DNA from: Virgisporangium ochraceum
Lineage (GTDB): Bacteria > Actinomycetota > Actinomycetes > Mycobacteriales > Micromonosporaceae
Length of the DNA stretch: 64,000 nt
Assembly: GCF_016863655.1 (NCBI RefSeq)
Contig: NZ_BOPH01000084.1
Span: forward strand, 38,866-102,865
Direction of reading: 5' to 3'
Shown here: in pieces, positions 24,117 to 32,472 of the stretch
How positions within the stretch are numbered: the stretch's first letter is position 1
How the letters are laid out: the number at the start of each line of letters is the position of its first letter
The notes under the pieces: model-generated
Seen by the model: only the letters and a program-made list of their open reading frames with translations
What the model was told of the DNA's origin: nothing
The model's database searches: none
Program-made: the position numbers and the translations under genes

Positions 24117-25258
24117 CGGGGCACCCTCGGCAGGCCGAGGCCGGACGTCGCGATCAGCTCGCGCAGGACCTCGTTGACGCCGCCGCCGAACGTCAGCACC
24201 AGGTTGCGCTTCACCTGGACGTCGAGCCACGTCGCCAGGTCGGCGGTCACCGGGTCGGCCGGGTCGCCGTGCCGGCCGACGACGTCCGACAGCTCCTGGC
24301 CCAGCCGCTGCAGGCGTTCCGAGCCGAAGACCTTCGTCGCCGACGCGTCGGCGATCTCGACGGTGTCGGTCGCGGCCACCTGCCAGTTCAGCAGCTCGTT
24401 GACGCGCAGGCACGCGTACGTCCGCGCGAGCGCCCTGCGCATGTCGGGCTCGCCGAGCAGGTCGCTGTTTGCGGCCCAGGCGTGCACCCGGTCGTACAGC
24501 ACGGCGATCCGGCCGGCCGGGCCGAGCATCACCCGCTCGTGGTTGAGCTGCGTGGTGACCAGCCGCCAGCCCGCGTTCTCGGCACCGACCCGCATGCCGA
24601 CCGGCACCCGCACGCCGCTGTAGTACGTCGCGTTGACGTGGTGCGCGCCGTCACACGTGATGATCGGCGTCCACGAGTAGCCAGGGTCGGTGGTGTCGAC
24701 GATGAGGATCGAGATGCCCTTGTGCTTCGGCGCCTCCGGGTCGGTGCGGCAGGCCAGCCACACGTAGTCGGCGTCGTGCGCGCCGGTCGTGAACGTCTTC
24801 TGACCGTCCACTATGTACCCGTCACCCTGTCGCACGGCGGCGGTGCGCAGCGCGGCGAGGTCGGTGCCGGCGCCCGGCTCGGTGTACCCGATCGCGAAGT
24901 GCACCTCGCCGGCGAGGATGCGGGGCAGGAAGAACTCCTTCTGCTCCGGGGTGCCGTGGGCCTGCAGCGTCGGTCCGACGGTCTGCAGCGTCACCGCCGG
25001 CAGCGGCACGTCGGCGCGGGCCGCCTCGTTGACGAAGATCTGCTGCTCGACCTGGCCGAGGCCGCGGCCGCCGTACTCGACCGGCCAGCCGACGCCGAGC
25101 CAGCCGTCACGGCCCATCCGCCGCACCACGTCGCGGTAGACCTCGCCGTGCCGCTCGCGCAGCATGACCCGTCGCTCCTCGTCGGACAGCAGACCGGTGA
25201 AGTACGCGCGCAGCTCCGCCTGCAGGGCGCGCTGCCCGTCGGTCAGGTCGATGAACAC
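24113..25258 (-). CDS. chsE2: ChsE2 acyl-CoA dehydrogenase subunit
   Basis: Acyl-CoA dehydrogenase of 381 residues, one half of the alpha2beta2 ChsE1-ChsE2 enzyme that dehydrogenates the three-carbon steroid side chain. GWLGVGWPVEYGGRGLGQVEQ, the FAD-contact FAIGYTEPGAGTDLAALRT and DGQKTFTTGAHDADY are clear. It corresponds to FadE29 (387). The GTG at 25258 follows GGAG by seven bases and lies 16 bases inside the end of chsE1, so the subunits are translationally coupled. Confidence 0.92.
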   Translation of the reverse strand: MFIDLTDGQRALQAELRAYFTGLLSDEERRVMLRERHGEVYRDVVRRMGRDGWLGVGWPVEYGGRGLGQVEQQIFVNEAARADVPLPAVTLQTVGPTLQAHGTPEQKEFFLPRILAGEVHFAIGYTEPGAGTDLAALRTAAVRQGDGYIVDGQKTFTTGAHDADYVWLACRTDPEAPKHKGISILIVDTTDPGYSWTPIITCDGAHHVNATYYSGVRVPVGMRVGAENAGWRLVTTQLNHERVMLGPAGRIAVLYDRVHAWAANSDLLGEPDMRRALARTYACLRVNELLNWQVAATDTVEIADASATKVFGSERLQRLGQELSDVVGRHGDPADPVTADLATWLDVQVKRNLVLTFGGGVNEVLRELIATSGLGLPRVPR

Positions 25259-26241
25259 AGCCGCTCCAACCTGTACTCGCCGCCGCCGAGCGACCGGACG
25301 AGGTCCCGGACCATCGACGAGTACCGGTGCAACGGGTACGTGACGTCGAGGCCGAGGCCGCCGTGGAGGTGGTGGCACGTCCGCACCGCGCCGGGCGCCT
25401 CGGCGGCGAACCAGTAGGCGGCGACGTCGACGTCGCGGCTGTCGGCCGCGTCGTTGGCGAGCCCCCAGCACGCCGCGAGCGCGGCCAACCGTACGGTGCG
25501 CGCCGCCACGTACACGTCGGCGATCTGCTGCGCCACGGCCTGGAACGCGGCCAGCGGCCGCCCGAACTGTTCCCGCGACCCGACGTGCGCCGCGGTCAGC
25601 GCCAGCGCGCCGGCGAGCGCCCCCGCGCCGAGCGCGCAGGTGCCCGCGACCGCGTACCCGTCGGGCGTCGCGCCGGCGTCGAGCGTTCCGACCACCGGAG
25701 TGTCCACGAAGGACACCGTGTACTCCGGCATCGCGCCCGCCGCCGGCGTCCGGGTGAGCGACGCCCGGCCCGGGTCGACCACGGCGACGGCGGATCCGCC
25801 ACCGGCCAGGCCGACGGGAACGAGCATCCGGTGCGCCTGCTCGGCGTAGGGCACGCCCACGGCCGTCCCGTCGACGCGGTTCCCGTCACACACGGCCCGC
25901 GCGCGGACCGCGGCCGTGAGCACGGACCCCGACGCGATACCCGACAGCACGTCGTCCTGCAGCGACGCGCTCCCCCACCGCGCGACCGGCAGCACGCCGA
26001 ACGCCAGCGTGGCCAGCGCCGGCAACGGCACCGCCCGCCGCCCGATCTCGGCCAGCAGCACGGACACCTCGACCATGCCGAGCCCGTCGCCGCCGAGCCG
26101 TTGGGGCACCGCGATCGACAGCAGGCCGGCCTGGCCGAGCGCCTTCCAGGCCCGGTCGGGCGAGTCGGCGCTCGTGCTGTCGAGCACCTCGGCGGCGAGG
26201 TCGGCGACCGCCTGCTGCCGCTCGTCGGGTGTGAACCGCAT
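25243..26241 (-). CDS. chsE1: ChsE1 acyl-CoA dehydrogenase subunit
   Basis: Shortened acyl-CoA dehydrogenase of 332 residues, partner of ChsE2 (FadE28 in M. tuberculosis has 339). It has AGLLSIAVPQRLGGDGLGMVE at the N-terminus and the C-terminal SREQFGRPLAAFQAVAQQIAD and HHLHGGLGLDVTYPLHRY blocks, while the middle beta domain is poorly conserved, which is normal for this subunit. Its ATG directly follows the TGA of fadE34 with no gap, so the gene must rely on re-initiation. Confidence 0.91.
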   Translation of the reverse strand: MRFTPDERQQAVADLAAEVLDSTSADSPDRAWKALGQAGLLSIAVPQRLGGDGLGMVEVSVLLAEIGRRAVPLPALATLAFGVLPVARWGSASLQDDVLSGIASGSVLTAAVRARAVCDGNRVDGTAVGVPYAEQAHRMLVPVGLAGGGSAVAVVDPGRASLTRTPAAGAMPEYTVSFVDTPVVGTLDAGATPDGYAVAGTCALGAGALAGALALTAAHVGSREQFGRPLAAFQAVAQQIADVYVAARTVRLAALAACWGLANDAADSRDVDVAAYWFAAEAPGAVRTCHHLHGGLGLDVTYPLHRYSSMVRDLVRSLGGGEYRLERLCSST

Positions 26242-28395
26242 TCAGCGCTCCTCCCGCGGCAGGCCCAGCACCCGCTCCGCCGCGACGGTCGACAGGATCT
26301 GGGTGGTGCCACCGGCGATGCTCAGGCACCGGGTCAGCAGGAACTGGTACACCGGATCGGTCGCGTCGCCGTCGGCGGCCGCTCCGTCGGGTCCCAACGA
26401 CACCAACGCGGCCTCCGCGACCGCCTGACGGTGCGCGACCCCGACGAGCTTCGCGACCGCCGAGCCGGCGGCGTCGATGTCGCCGTCGCGGCGGCGCAAT
26501 GACGAGCGCAGGTCGAGCCGCGACACCGCGAGCCCGCTCGCGACGAGCGCGCCGAGGCGGTCGAGCTCGACGGGACCGGGGTCGTCGACGAGCCCGATGA
26601 GCGCCTCCACGTCCTCGCCGAGCGCCGACCCGCGACCCATCGCCACCCGCTCGTGCGCGAGCGTCGATCGCGCCAGCCGCCAGCCGTCGCCGGGGTCGCC
26701 GACCACGCAGTCGTCGGGCACGAACACGTCGTCGAGGAACACCTCGTTGAAGAACGACCGCCCCGTGATCTCGCGCAGGGGACGGATGTCGATGTCCGGA
26801 TCCCGCATCGCCACGAGGAAGTAGGTGAGGCCCTTGTGCTTCGGCGCCGCGAAGTCGGTACGCGCCAGGCAGATCGCCCAGTCGGCCTGCCCGGCGAGCG
26901 ACGTCCACACCTTCTGCCCGGTCAGCCGCCAGCCGCCGTCGACGCGCACGGCCCGCGTCCGCAGGCCCGCCAGGTCGGACCCGGCCTCGGGCTCGCTGAA
27001 CAGCTGGCACCACACGATGTCGCCGCGCCGCGACGGCTCCACGAACCGCTCGCGCTGCGCGTCGGTACCGAACCGCTCGATCGTCGGCACGGCCCATCCG
27101 GCGATGGCCCGGTTCGGCGGTTCCGGTTCGTCGTCGGCCTTTTCCGCGACCGCGTGCTTGTCCGGGACCGCGTGCGCCCGGCCGGCCGCCCGGCGCTGGC
27201 CGGCGAGCACGAGGTCGGCGGCGCGCTGCCGCCACACCGTGCTCCCGCCGAGCAGCTGCCGGAGCGCCAGTGCCCGCCGCAGGTACAGGTGCGCGTCGTG
27301 CTCCCAGGTGAACCCGATGCCGCCGAGCACCTGCACGCAGTCCTTGGCGTTGTCGACGGCCGCGTCGAGCGCGGTGGCCGCCGCGGCCGCGGCCGCCAAC
27401 GGGAGCTCCGCGGGATCCTCGTCGTGGGCGCACGCCGCGTCCCACGCCGCGGCGGCGGCCGACTCCGCCCGGCACAACATGCCGGCGCACAGATGCTTGA
27501 CCGCCTGGAACGAGCCGATCGGCCGGCCGAACTGGTGCCGGACCTTCGCGTACTCCGTCGCCGTCCGCAGGCACCACCCGGCGACGGCGGCGGCCTCCAC
27601 GGCGTGGAGCATCGCGGCCGTGTCGCGGACCCGGTGGCCGTCCAGCGGGACGACGCTGTCCGCACCGACCACGACGTCGAGGTGCACATCGCCGAGCGAC
27701 CGGGAGAAGTCGACCGGCGGGCGCGGCTCGACCCGCACGCCGGGATGCGACGCGTCGAGCAGGAACCACGTGGATCCGTCCGACACCAGCAGATGCGTGG
27801 TGCTGCCCGCGTCGAGCACCGGACCGACGCGGCCGCTGAGCCGGACCGCACCGCCCTCCGCGGTCGTCGTCGCTACTGCCGTTGTCGCACTGACGACGCT
27901 CGATCCAGTGCGGGATTCGGGCGGAGAACCGCTCTGGATAGAGCGTCGCCTATCAAAGGCCGGCGCGGACGCGGGGCCGGGGGCGGCGGAAGCCGTACCG
28001 GGTGGTGCGGGTGGCGGGAGCACCACCGCCAGTGACGCGCCGCCCGAGGCGATCGCCGGCAGCAGGTCCTTCACCGCCGGAACGTCGGCGTGCGGGGCGA
28101 GCAGGAGCCCACCGAGCACAGTGGACATCACCGGACCGGGAACCAGTGCACCGGCGACCGACTCCACCGCGGCGGCGACGTCGAGCGCCGACCCCCCGGC
28201 GCCGCCGGCGTGCTCCGGTACCGCGATCGAGAGGACCCCGAGCCCCACCAGATCGGCCCAGTGGCGCTCCCAGGGACGCCCGTTCGGCTGACCCGGTTCC
28301 TGCTCCCGCACGGTCGCCACGGTTGCGGCCCGCGCAGCCCAGGCCCCGATCGACTCCTGAAGGGCCACCTGCTCCGCGGCGATCACGACCGGCAC
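26242..28395 (-). CDS. fadE34: FadE34 (ChsE3) double-length acyl-CoA dehydrogenase
   Basis: Fused acyl-CoA dehydrogenase of 717 residues, close to M. tuberculosis FadE34 (711), which acts on five-carbon steroid side-chain CoA esters. The N-terminal half ends with RHQFGRPIGSFQAVKHLCAGM and GGIGFTWEHDAHLYLRR; the C-terminal half carries QLFSEPEAGSDLAGLRTRA, TGQKVWTSLAGQADW and HERVAMGRGSALGEDV. The GTG at 28395 is chosen because the KstR operator begins nine bases upstream; the frame is open further but that part is promoter. First gene of the six-gene side-chain operon and divergent from kstR, as in mycobacteria. Confidence 0.92.
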   Translation of the reverse strand: MPVVIAAEQVALQESIGAWAARAATVATVREQEPGQPNGRPWERHWADLVGLGVLSIAVPEHAGGAGGSALDVAAAVESVAGALVPGPVMSTVLGGLLLAPHADVPAVKDLLPAIASGGASLAVVLPPPAPPGTASAAPGPASAPAFDRRRSIQSGSPPESRTGSSVVSATTAVATTTAEGGAVRLSGRVGPVLDAGSTTHLLVSDGSTWFLLDASHPGVRVEPRPPVDFSRSLGDVHLDVVVGADSVVPLDGHRVRDTAAMLHAVEAAAVAGWCLRTATEYAKVRHQFGRPIGSFQAVKHLCAGMLCRAESAAAAAWDAACAHDEDPAELPLAAAAAAATALDAAVDNAKDCVQVLGGIGFTWEHDAHLYLRRALALRQLLGGSTVWRQRAADLVLAGQRRAAGRAHAVPDKHAVAEKADDEPEPPNRAIAGWAVPTIERFGTDAQRERFVEPSRRGDIVWCQLFSEPEAGSDLAGLRTRAVRVDGGWRLTGQKVWTSLAGQADWAICLARTDFAAPKHKGLTYFLVAMRDPDIDIRPLREITGRSFFNEVFLDDVFVPDDCVVGDPGDGWRLARSTLAHERVAMGRGSALGEDVEALIGLVDDPGPVELDRLGALVASGLAVSRLDLRSSLRRRDGDIDAAGSAVAKLVGVAHRQAVAEAALVSLGPDGAAADGDATDPVYQFLLTRCLSIAGGTTQILSTVAAERVLGLPREER

Positions 28396-28403
28396 GCGAA
28401 AAG

Positions 28404-28417
28404 TAGAACACGTTTCA
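28404..28417. promoter_or_regulatory. KstR operator of the fadE34 operon
   Basis: tagAACacGTTtcA matches TnnAACnnGTTnnA. On the minus strand TACTTT (28405-28400) is a likely -10, placing the start of transcription very near the fadE34 GTG. It is 144 bases from the kstR start and 60 bases from the kstR -10, so autoregulation of kstR through it is less certain. Confidence 0.8.
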
Positions 28418-28476
28418 GTGGACTCGCGCCAGAGCGGGACAGCCGTCCGCTGGATGGCGGGTTGCCGGCACGACGT

Positions 28477-28482
28477 TAGAAT
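28477..28482 (+). promoter_or_regulatory. -10 element for kstR
   Basis: TAGAAT is an excellent actinobacterial -10, followed by a leader of about 70 bases and a GAGAGGA ribosome-binding site five bases before the kstR ATG. No clear -35 is seen. Confidence 0.5.
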
Positions 28483-28560
28483 GGGCAGTTCATCGAACAG
28501 AAACACGCACCCGGAACCATAGAGCGCGACCGGCTCGAGTCGACGCCACGAGAGGACCCG

Positions 28561-29190
28561 ATGGCAGCGCCTAAAACACGTACCAGTACGGGCGGGCTGA
28601 AGCAGCTGAAGGACCCGACCGATGCCGAACAGGGATCGGCCGCCCAGCGCGAACGCCGTCGCCGCATCCTCGACGCCACGCTGGCCCTCGCGTCCAAGGG
28701 CGGGTACGACGCGGTGCAGATGCGCACGGTGGCCGAGAAGGCCGACGTGGCCCTGGGAACGCTGTACCGGTACTTCCCGTCGAAGATCCACCTGCTGGTG
28801 TCGGCGCTGGCCCGCGAGTTCGAGCGCACGCTCGAGAAGCTCGACCGCATGAACATCCCGGGCGACTCCTCGTACGAGCGCACGCTGTTCGTGCTCGGCA
28901 AGGTGACCCGCACGATGCAGCGCGAACCGCAGCTCACCGAGGCGATGACCCGCGCGTTCATGTTCGCCGACCCGTCGGCCGCGGCCGAGGTCAACACGGT
29001 GGCGCGCCTGATGGAGGACATGTTCGTCCGCGCCATGCACGAGGGCGAGGCGTCGGCCGACGACCGGGCCGTGGCACGGGTCATCGGCGACGTGTGGCTG
29101 TCCAACCTGGTGGCGTGGGTCACCCGCCGGGCGTCGGCGAACGACGTCCTCAACCATCTGGAACTGGCGGCGCGCCTCCTGATGCGTTAG
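28561..29190 (+). CDS. kstR: KstR TetR-type repressor of cholesterol catabolism
   Basis: TetR regulator of 209 residues that represses the sterol genes and is released by a steroid CoA thioester in known relatives. The helix-turn-helix is in MRTVAEKADVALGTLYRYF (about residues 51-69), nearly identical to mycobacterial KstR; SKIHLLVSAL, LTEAMTRAFMFADPSAA and DVWLSNLVAWVTRRAS in the ligand/dimer domain also match. A low-complexity basic N-terminal arm precedes the DNA-binding domain. It is divergent from fadE34 as in M. tuberculosis (Rv3574/Rv3573c). Five matching operators within 27 kb support the assignment. A large hairpin follows it. Confidence 0.96.
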   Translation: MAAPKTRTSTGGLKQLKDPTDAEQGSAAQRERRRRILDATLALASKGGYDAVQMRTVAEKADVALGTLYRYFPSKIHLLVSALAREFERTLEKLDRMNIPGDSSYERTLFVLGKVTRTMQREPQLTEAMTRAFMFADPSAAAEVNTVARLMEDMFVRAMHEGEASADDRAVARVIGDVWLSNLVAWVTRRASANDVLNHLELAARLLMR

Positions 29191-29193
29191 GAC

Positions 29194-29267
29194 GGTGGTG
29201 GGGGCCGCATGTTGCTCCGCGGAGTAGAGCGTCGAGCTCCGCTGCGCAACATGCGGCCCCCACCACC
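29194..29267. terminator. 22-base-pair perfect stem between kstR and convergent SRPBCC gene
   Basis: Bases 29194-29215 are exactly complementary to 29246-29267 (GGTGGTGGGGGCC at one end, CATGTTGC towards the loop). The 30-base loop contains a smaller GCGGAG/CTCCGC hairpin, giving a cruciform. It starts four bases after the kstR stop and precedes the convergent gene end at 29290, so a bidirectional terminator is the simplest reading. Confidence 0.8.
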
Positions 29268-29289
29268 TCGCGTCCGCCGTGAGCGGGCG

Positions 29290-29721
29290 TCAGCTCAGCA
29301 GTGCGACGAACTTCGCGAGCGAGTCCTTTGCGGCGGAGCCGGCCTGCTTTTCCACCATTCCGGCCATCGGGCCGGCCAGCGCGGGGCCGTTGAACTCCAT
29401 CTCCAGGGTGATCCGGGAGCCGGTCTCCGAGGGTTCGATCGTGGTGCGGTTGCTGGCCTTCACGTTCATCGGACCGTCGCCCGCCAGCTCCAGCCTGCCG
29501 GGCGCCTCGGCGGCGACCACGCGCCACGCGATCTCGGCCGGCATGCCCATCAGCTTCACCTTCTGCTTGTAGGTGTCGCCGGCCTTGGGGTCGGACGGAA
29601 CGTCGGTGGTGAACCCTTCGTGCATGGTGAGCCACTCGCCGTACCGCGACAGGTTGCTCGCGAGCTCCCACGCGCGCTCCGGCGGGACGGCGGCTTCCTG
29701 GGACACGCTGACCTTCGGCAT
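29290..29721 (-). CDS. SRPBCC (START-like) protein coupled to kstD paralog
   Basis: Protein of 143 residues with the SRPBCC lipid-binding fold: VSVSQEAAVPPERAWELASNL at the N-terminus, a central sheet, and a long C-terminal amphipathic helix (GMVEKQAGSAAKDSLAKFVAL). Such proteins bind hydrophobic ligands such as sterols or polyketides. It follows the second kstD by 36 bases with AAGGAGG before its ATG, so it is probably in the same KstR-controlled transcript. A role in presenting a steroid is a reasonable guess, not shown. Confidence 0.8.
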   Translation of the reverse strand: MPKVSVSQEAAVPPERAWELASNLSRYGEWLTMHEGFTTDVPSDPKAGDTYKQKVKLMGMPAEIAWRVVAAEAPGRLELAGDGPMNVKASNRTTIEPSETGSRITLEMEFNGPALAGPMAGMVEKQAGSAAKDSLAKFVALLS

Positions 29722-29757
29722 TACGAACCTCCTTGAAAGAGCTCAGGCCCTGCTTGA

Positions 29758-31389
29758 TCAAGAGCTGGCGATGTCGCGGGCGGCCACGTACCCGAAGGTC
29801 ATCGCGGGCCCGAGGGTGGAGCCCGCTCCCGCGTAGCCGTAGCCCATCACGGCGGAGCTGGCGTTGCCGGCGGCGTACAGGCCGGGGATCACGGTGTTGT
29901 CCCCGCGCAGGACGCGGGCCCGCGCGTCGGTACGGAGGCCGCCGTTCGTGCCGAGGTCACCCGGCACGATCTTCATCGCGTAGTACGGCGGCAGCACGAG
30001 CTCGGCGAGGCACGGGCTCGGCGAGTTGGTCGGGTCGGCGAAGTAGGCGTCGTAGCGGCTGTCGCCACGGCGGAAGTCGGTGTCGCGCCCGGCGCGGGCC
30101 ATCGCGTTGAAGCGGGTGACGGTCGCCCGCAACGCGGCCGGCGGCACCCCGATCTTCGCCGCGAGCCCCTCGATGGTCCAGTCCCTGACGAGCGCACCGG
30201 ACCGGTACCACTCCTCCGGGTACGGCAGCGCCGGCGACAGGTCCTTGAAGAGGTACCGGTTCCGGTAACGCTGGTCGGTGACCATCCACGCGGGGAAGTG
30301 GTTCCCCTCGTACATGACGTGCACGACGTCGCCGTACGGCGCGGCCTCGTTGACGAACCGCCGCCCCGTCGCGTCGACGAAGATGTTGCCCGGCAGGGTG
30401 CGCTCGGACAGGCAGAAGTAGGGGCCCTCGGGCAGCGGGATCATCGGACCCCACCACGCGCTGTCCATCAGGTCGAGCTCGGCACCGGCGCGCTGCCCCG
30501 CCTCGATGCCGTCGCCGGTGTTGGCGGCCGCGCCGACCGTCCACCCGGAACCGATCGGCGCCTGCTGGTACTGCTTGCGCATCGCCTCGTTGTGCTCGAA
30601 CCCGCCCGAGCCGACGATGACCCCGCGCCGCGCCCGGATCAGCAGTTCCTGACCGTTCTGCACCGCCTTCACCCCGGTGACCCGGCCACCCTCGACCACC
30701 AGGTCGACCAGCGGCGTGTTCAGCCACACCGGCACGCCGGCGGCGAGAAGACCCGCGCGCAGCCCACCGGCGAGCGCCTGTCCCATCGTGATGGGCTTCC
30801 TGCCCTGCAGCGTCAGCGCCAGGTAACGGCTGACCATCTCGGTCGCCGTGGCGAGACCCTTGGGGTGACGGGCGATGAGCGCGAGCCACTTGTAGTCGAT
30901 GGTGTAGACGACCGTTCCCGGCGGCGACGGGATGTACGACGGGTTCAGGTTCGCGTACTCCGCGCCGAGGATGTTGGCGTCGAGCGCCTGCGGCTCGACC
31001 GACCGGCCGTTCGGCATGCCGCCGGGAAGCTCCGGATAGTAGTCGGAGTAGCCCTCCATCCACGCGAACCGCAGCGGGCTGTTGCGCAGCAGGAACGCGA
31101 TCATGGCCGGGCCGTTGGTGAGGTACGCCTGGATCCGGGCCGCCGGCACGTCGTCGCCGACCACTCTCGACATGTACTCGCTGGCCTTCGCGGGCGTGTC
31201 CGGCACCCCCGCCGCGAGGATCACCTCGTTGTTCGGGACCCAGATGCCGGCGCCCGACCGGGCGGCCGAGCCCCCGAAGACCGCCGCCTTCTCGATGACC
31301 ACGGTGCGCAGCCCACGCTTGGCGGCCGTGAGCGCGCCGGCCATCCCGGCCGCACCCGCACCGACCACCACCACATCGAACTCGGGCAT
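29758..31389 (-). CDS. second canonical KstD 3-ketosteroid delta-1-dehydrogenase
   Basis: FAD flavoprotein of 543 residues with the full KstD signature: GAGAAG at residues 10-15, GGSAARSGAGIWVPNNEV, EGYSDYYPELPGG, GFEHNEAMRKQYQQAPIG, and the C-terminal GYGYAGAGSTLGPAMTFGY. It differs from the 20032 copy at the first signature (SAARSGAG instead of STARSGGG). The ATG has GAAGGGGG upstream, and about 30 bases before it is a KstR operator with an embedded TATAAC. Two co-regulated KstDs suggest different steroid preferences, as known in Rhodococcus. Confidence 0.92.
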   Translation of the reverse strand: MPEFDVVVVGAGAAGMAGALTAAKRGLRTVVIEKAAVFGGSAARSGAGIWVPNNEVILAAGVPDTPAKASEYMSRVVGDDVPAARIQAYLTNGPAMIAFLLRNSPLRFAWMEGYSDYYPELPGGMPNGRSVEPQALDANILGAEYANLNPSYIPSPPGTVVYTIDYKWLALIARHPKGLATATEMVSRYLALTLQGRKPITMGQALAGGLRAGLLAAGVPVWLNTPLVDLVVEGGRVTGVKAVQNGQELLIRARRGVIVGSGGFEHNEAMRKQYQQAPIGSGWTVGAAANTGDGIEAGQRAGAELDLMDSAWWGPMIPLPEGPYFCLSERTLPGNIFVDATGRRFVNEAAPYGDVVHVMYEGNHFPAWMVTDQRYRNRYLFKDLSPALPYPEEWYRSGALVRDWTIEGLAAKIGVPPAALRATVTRFNAMARAGRDTDFRRGDSRYDAYFADPTNSPSPCLAELVLPPYYAMKIVPGDLGTNGGLRTDARARVLRGDNTVIPGLYAAGNASSAVMGYGYAGAGSTLGPAMTFGYVAARDIASS

Positions 31390-31417
31390 CCGACCCCCTT
31401 CGAGCGAGGCGCAAGAC

Positions 31418-31431
31418 TAGAACAGGTTATA
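31418..31431. promoter_or_regulatory. KstR operator of the second kstD
   Basis: tagAACagGTTatA fits TnnAACnnGTTnnA. Read on the minus strand it contains TATAAC, the same -10/operator arrangement as at 20018. A half-matching site (tagAACgtGAT) lies at 31475-31485 nearer the divergent thioesterase gene but lacks the second half. Confidence 0.8.
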
Positions 31432-31505
31432 CCGACGGATCCGCGCTTGACTATGGCACTTGATGGGCCAGGAATAGAACGTGATACCGTTGCGCGGAGG
31501 TCCAC

Positions 31506-32189
31506 ATGATCTGGCGCAGCTACCACCCCACACACGGAAGCACCGGCAACGGCGCACACGACGAAGCGCTGCACGACCGGCGCACCGCCATCGACGAGCT
31601 GGGTGCCGCGCTGCGCGAGCTGGTCGAGCGGGCCACCGTCACCGAGGTCGACGCCGAGACGATCCGCCGGGTCGCAGACGACGTCCGCCGCGTCACCGGT
31701 CCCCTCGCCGACCGCCCGCGCGGTCGCACGCAGCTGCCCACCGCCGACGACCTCCTCGGCGGCATCCGCATGTACAACCCGGTGTCCGGTACCGGCAGCG
31801 CGCTCGCGCCACCGGTGCGGGCCGAGATCGTCGACGGGGTGGTGGTCGGCGCGTGCACGCTCGGGTTGGCCTACGAGGGTCCGCCAATGTACGCACACGG
31901 CGGCATCAGCGCGCTGCTGCTCGACCACATGCTCGGCTACGCCACCACCGCGTCGGGCCACCCCGGCATGACGGTCAGGCTCGACACCGTCTACCGGGCG
32001 CCCGTCCCGCTGCAGACCCCGCTGCACCTGACCGGCCGCGTCACCGACGTCAACGGCCGCAAGGTCACCGCACACGGCATCATCGCCACCGCCGCCGACC
32101 CGGACGCCATCCTGGTCGAGGCGACCGGCACGTTCGTCGCGGTGCCACCCGAGAAGGCGAAGGCGCTCTTCGGCACGATGCGCCGCTAG
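31506..32189 (+). CDS. PaaI-type hot-dog acyl-CoA thioesterase
   Basis: Protein of 227 residues. The first 90 residues are helical and charged; the rest is a hot-dog domain with YEGPPMYAHGGISALLLDHML, where the His-Gly-Gly followed by an acidic residue in the central helix is typical of PaaI/4HBT thioesterases. It lies divergent from the second kstD at the edge of the sterol locus, so it may release CoA from steroid acyl-CoA intermediates or relieve CoA trapping. Possible promoter elements are TTGATG (31460) and GATACC (31483). Regulation by KstR is possible but the nearby second site is degenerate. Confidence 0.75.
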   Translation: MIWRSYHPTHGSTGNGAHDEALHDRRTAIDELGAALRELVERATVTEVDAETIRRVADDVRRVTGPLADRPRGRTQLPTADDLLGGIRMYNPVSGTGSALAPPVRAEIVDGVVVGACTLGLAYEGPPMYAHGGISALLLDHMLGYATTASGHPGMTVRLDTVYRAPVPLQTPLHLTGRVTDVNGRKVTAHGIIATAADPDAILVEATGTFVAVPPEKAKALFGTMRR

Positions 32190-32472
32190 GCCATGCCGGA
32201 TCACCGCCGCTCGCATTCAGCGATCAGAGCCGGGGGAATCCGAGGCAGAATTTCGGCTTTGCCCGGCCGCCGGCCGCCGGCCGCACGGCCATCAGCGGCA
32301 CGGTGCGGTCTGCGACGTAACGAAGTATTACCGCCCGCAGAAGTCTTGCGAGGGTTGACGGGTCACGCCCTGACCGCCCGGTCGGCAAGATCCATGGTGG
32401 TGGCGACTTTCTGCTGTTTCGCCCGCGCCAGAACCGCGAAAAGTCGCCATCACGGTCCAGCACTAGCTAAAT
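32190..32472. repeat. gene-free stretch with tandem GCCGGCC and a long hairpin
   Basis: No convincing gene is present. At 32263-32285 the sequence repeats a GCCGGCC unit. At 32397-32410 and 32440-32453 a 14-base stem (GTGGTGGCGACTTT against AAAGTCGCCATCAC, one G-T pair) encloses a 29-base loop. CACTAG and CTAGTG (32461-32478) form a small hairpin over the stop codon of the next minus-strand gene. These probably end transcription from both sides. Confidence 0.6.

Noticed and set aside
26242..29157. Extended start for fadE34 reaching through kstR
   Set aside because: Upstream residues are antisense to kstR and cross the KstR operator.
31475..31488. Second KstR operator before the thioesterase (tagAACgtGATacc)
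   Set aside because: Only half of the palindrome matches; GTT and the final A are missing. Reported only as a degenerate half-site.
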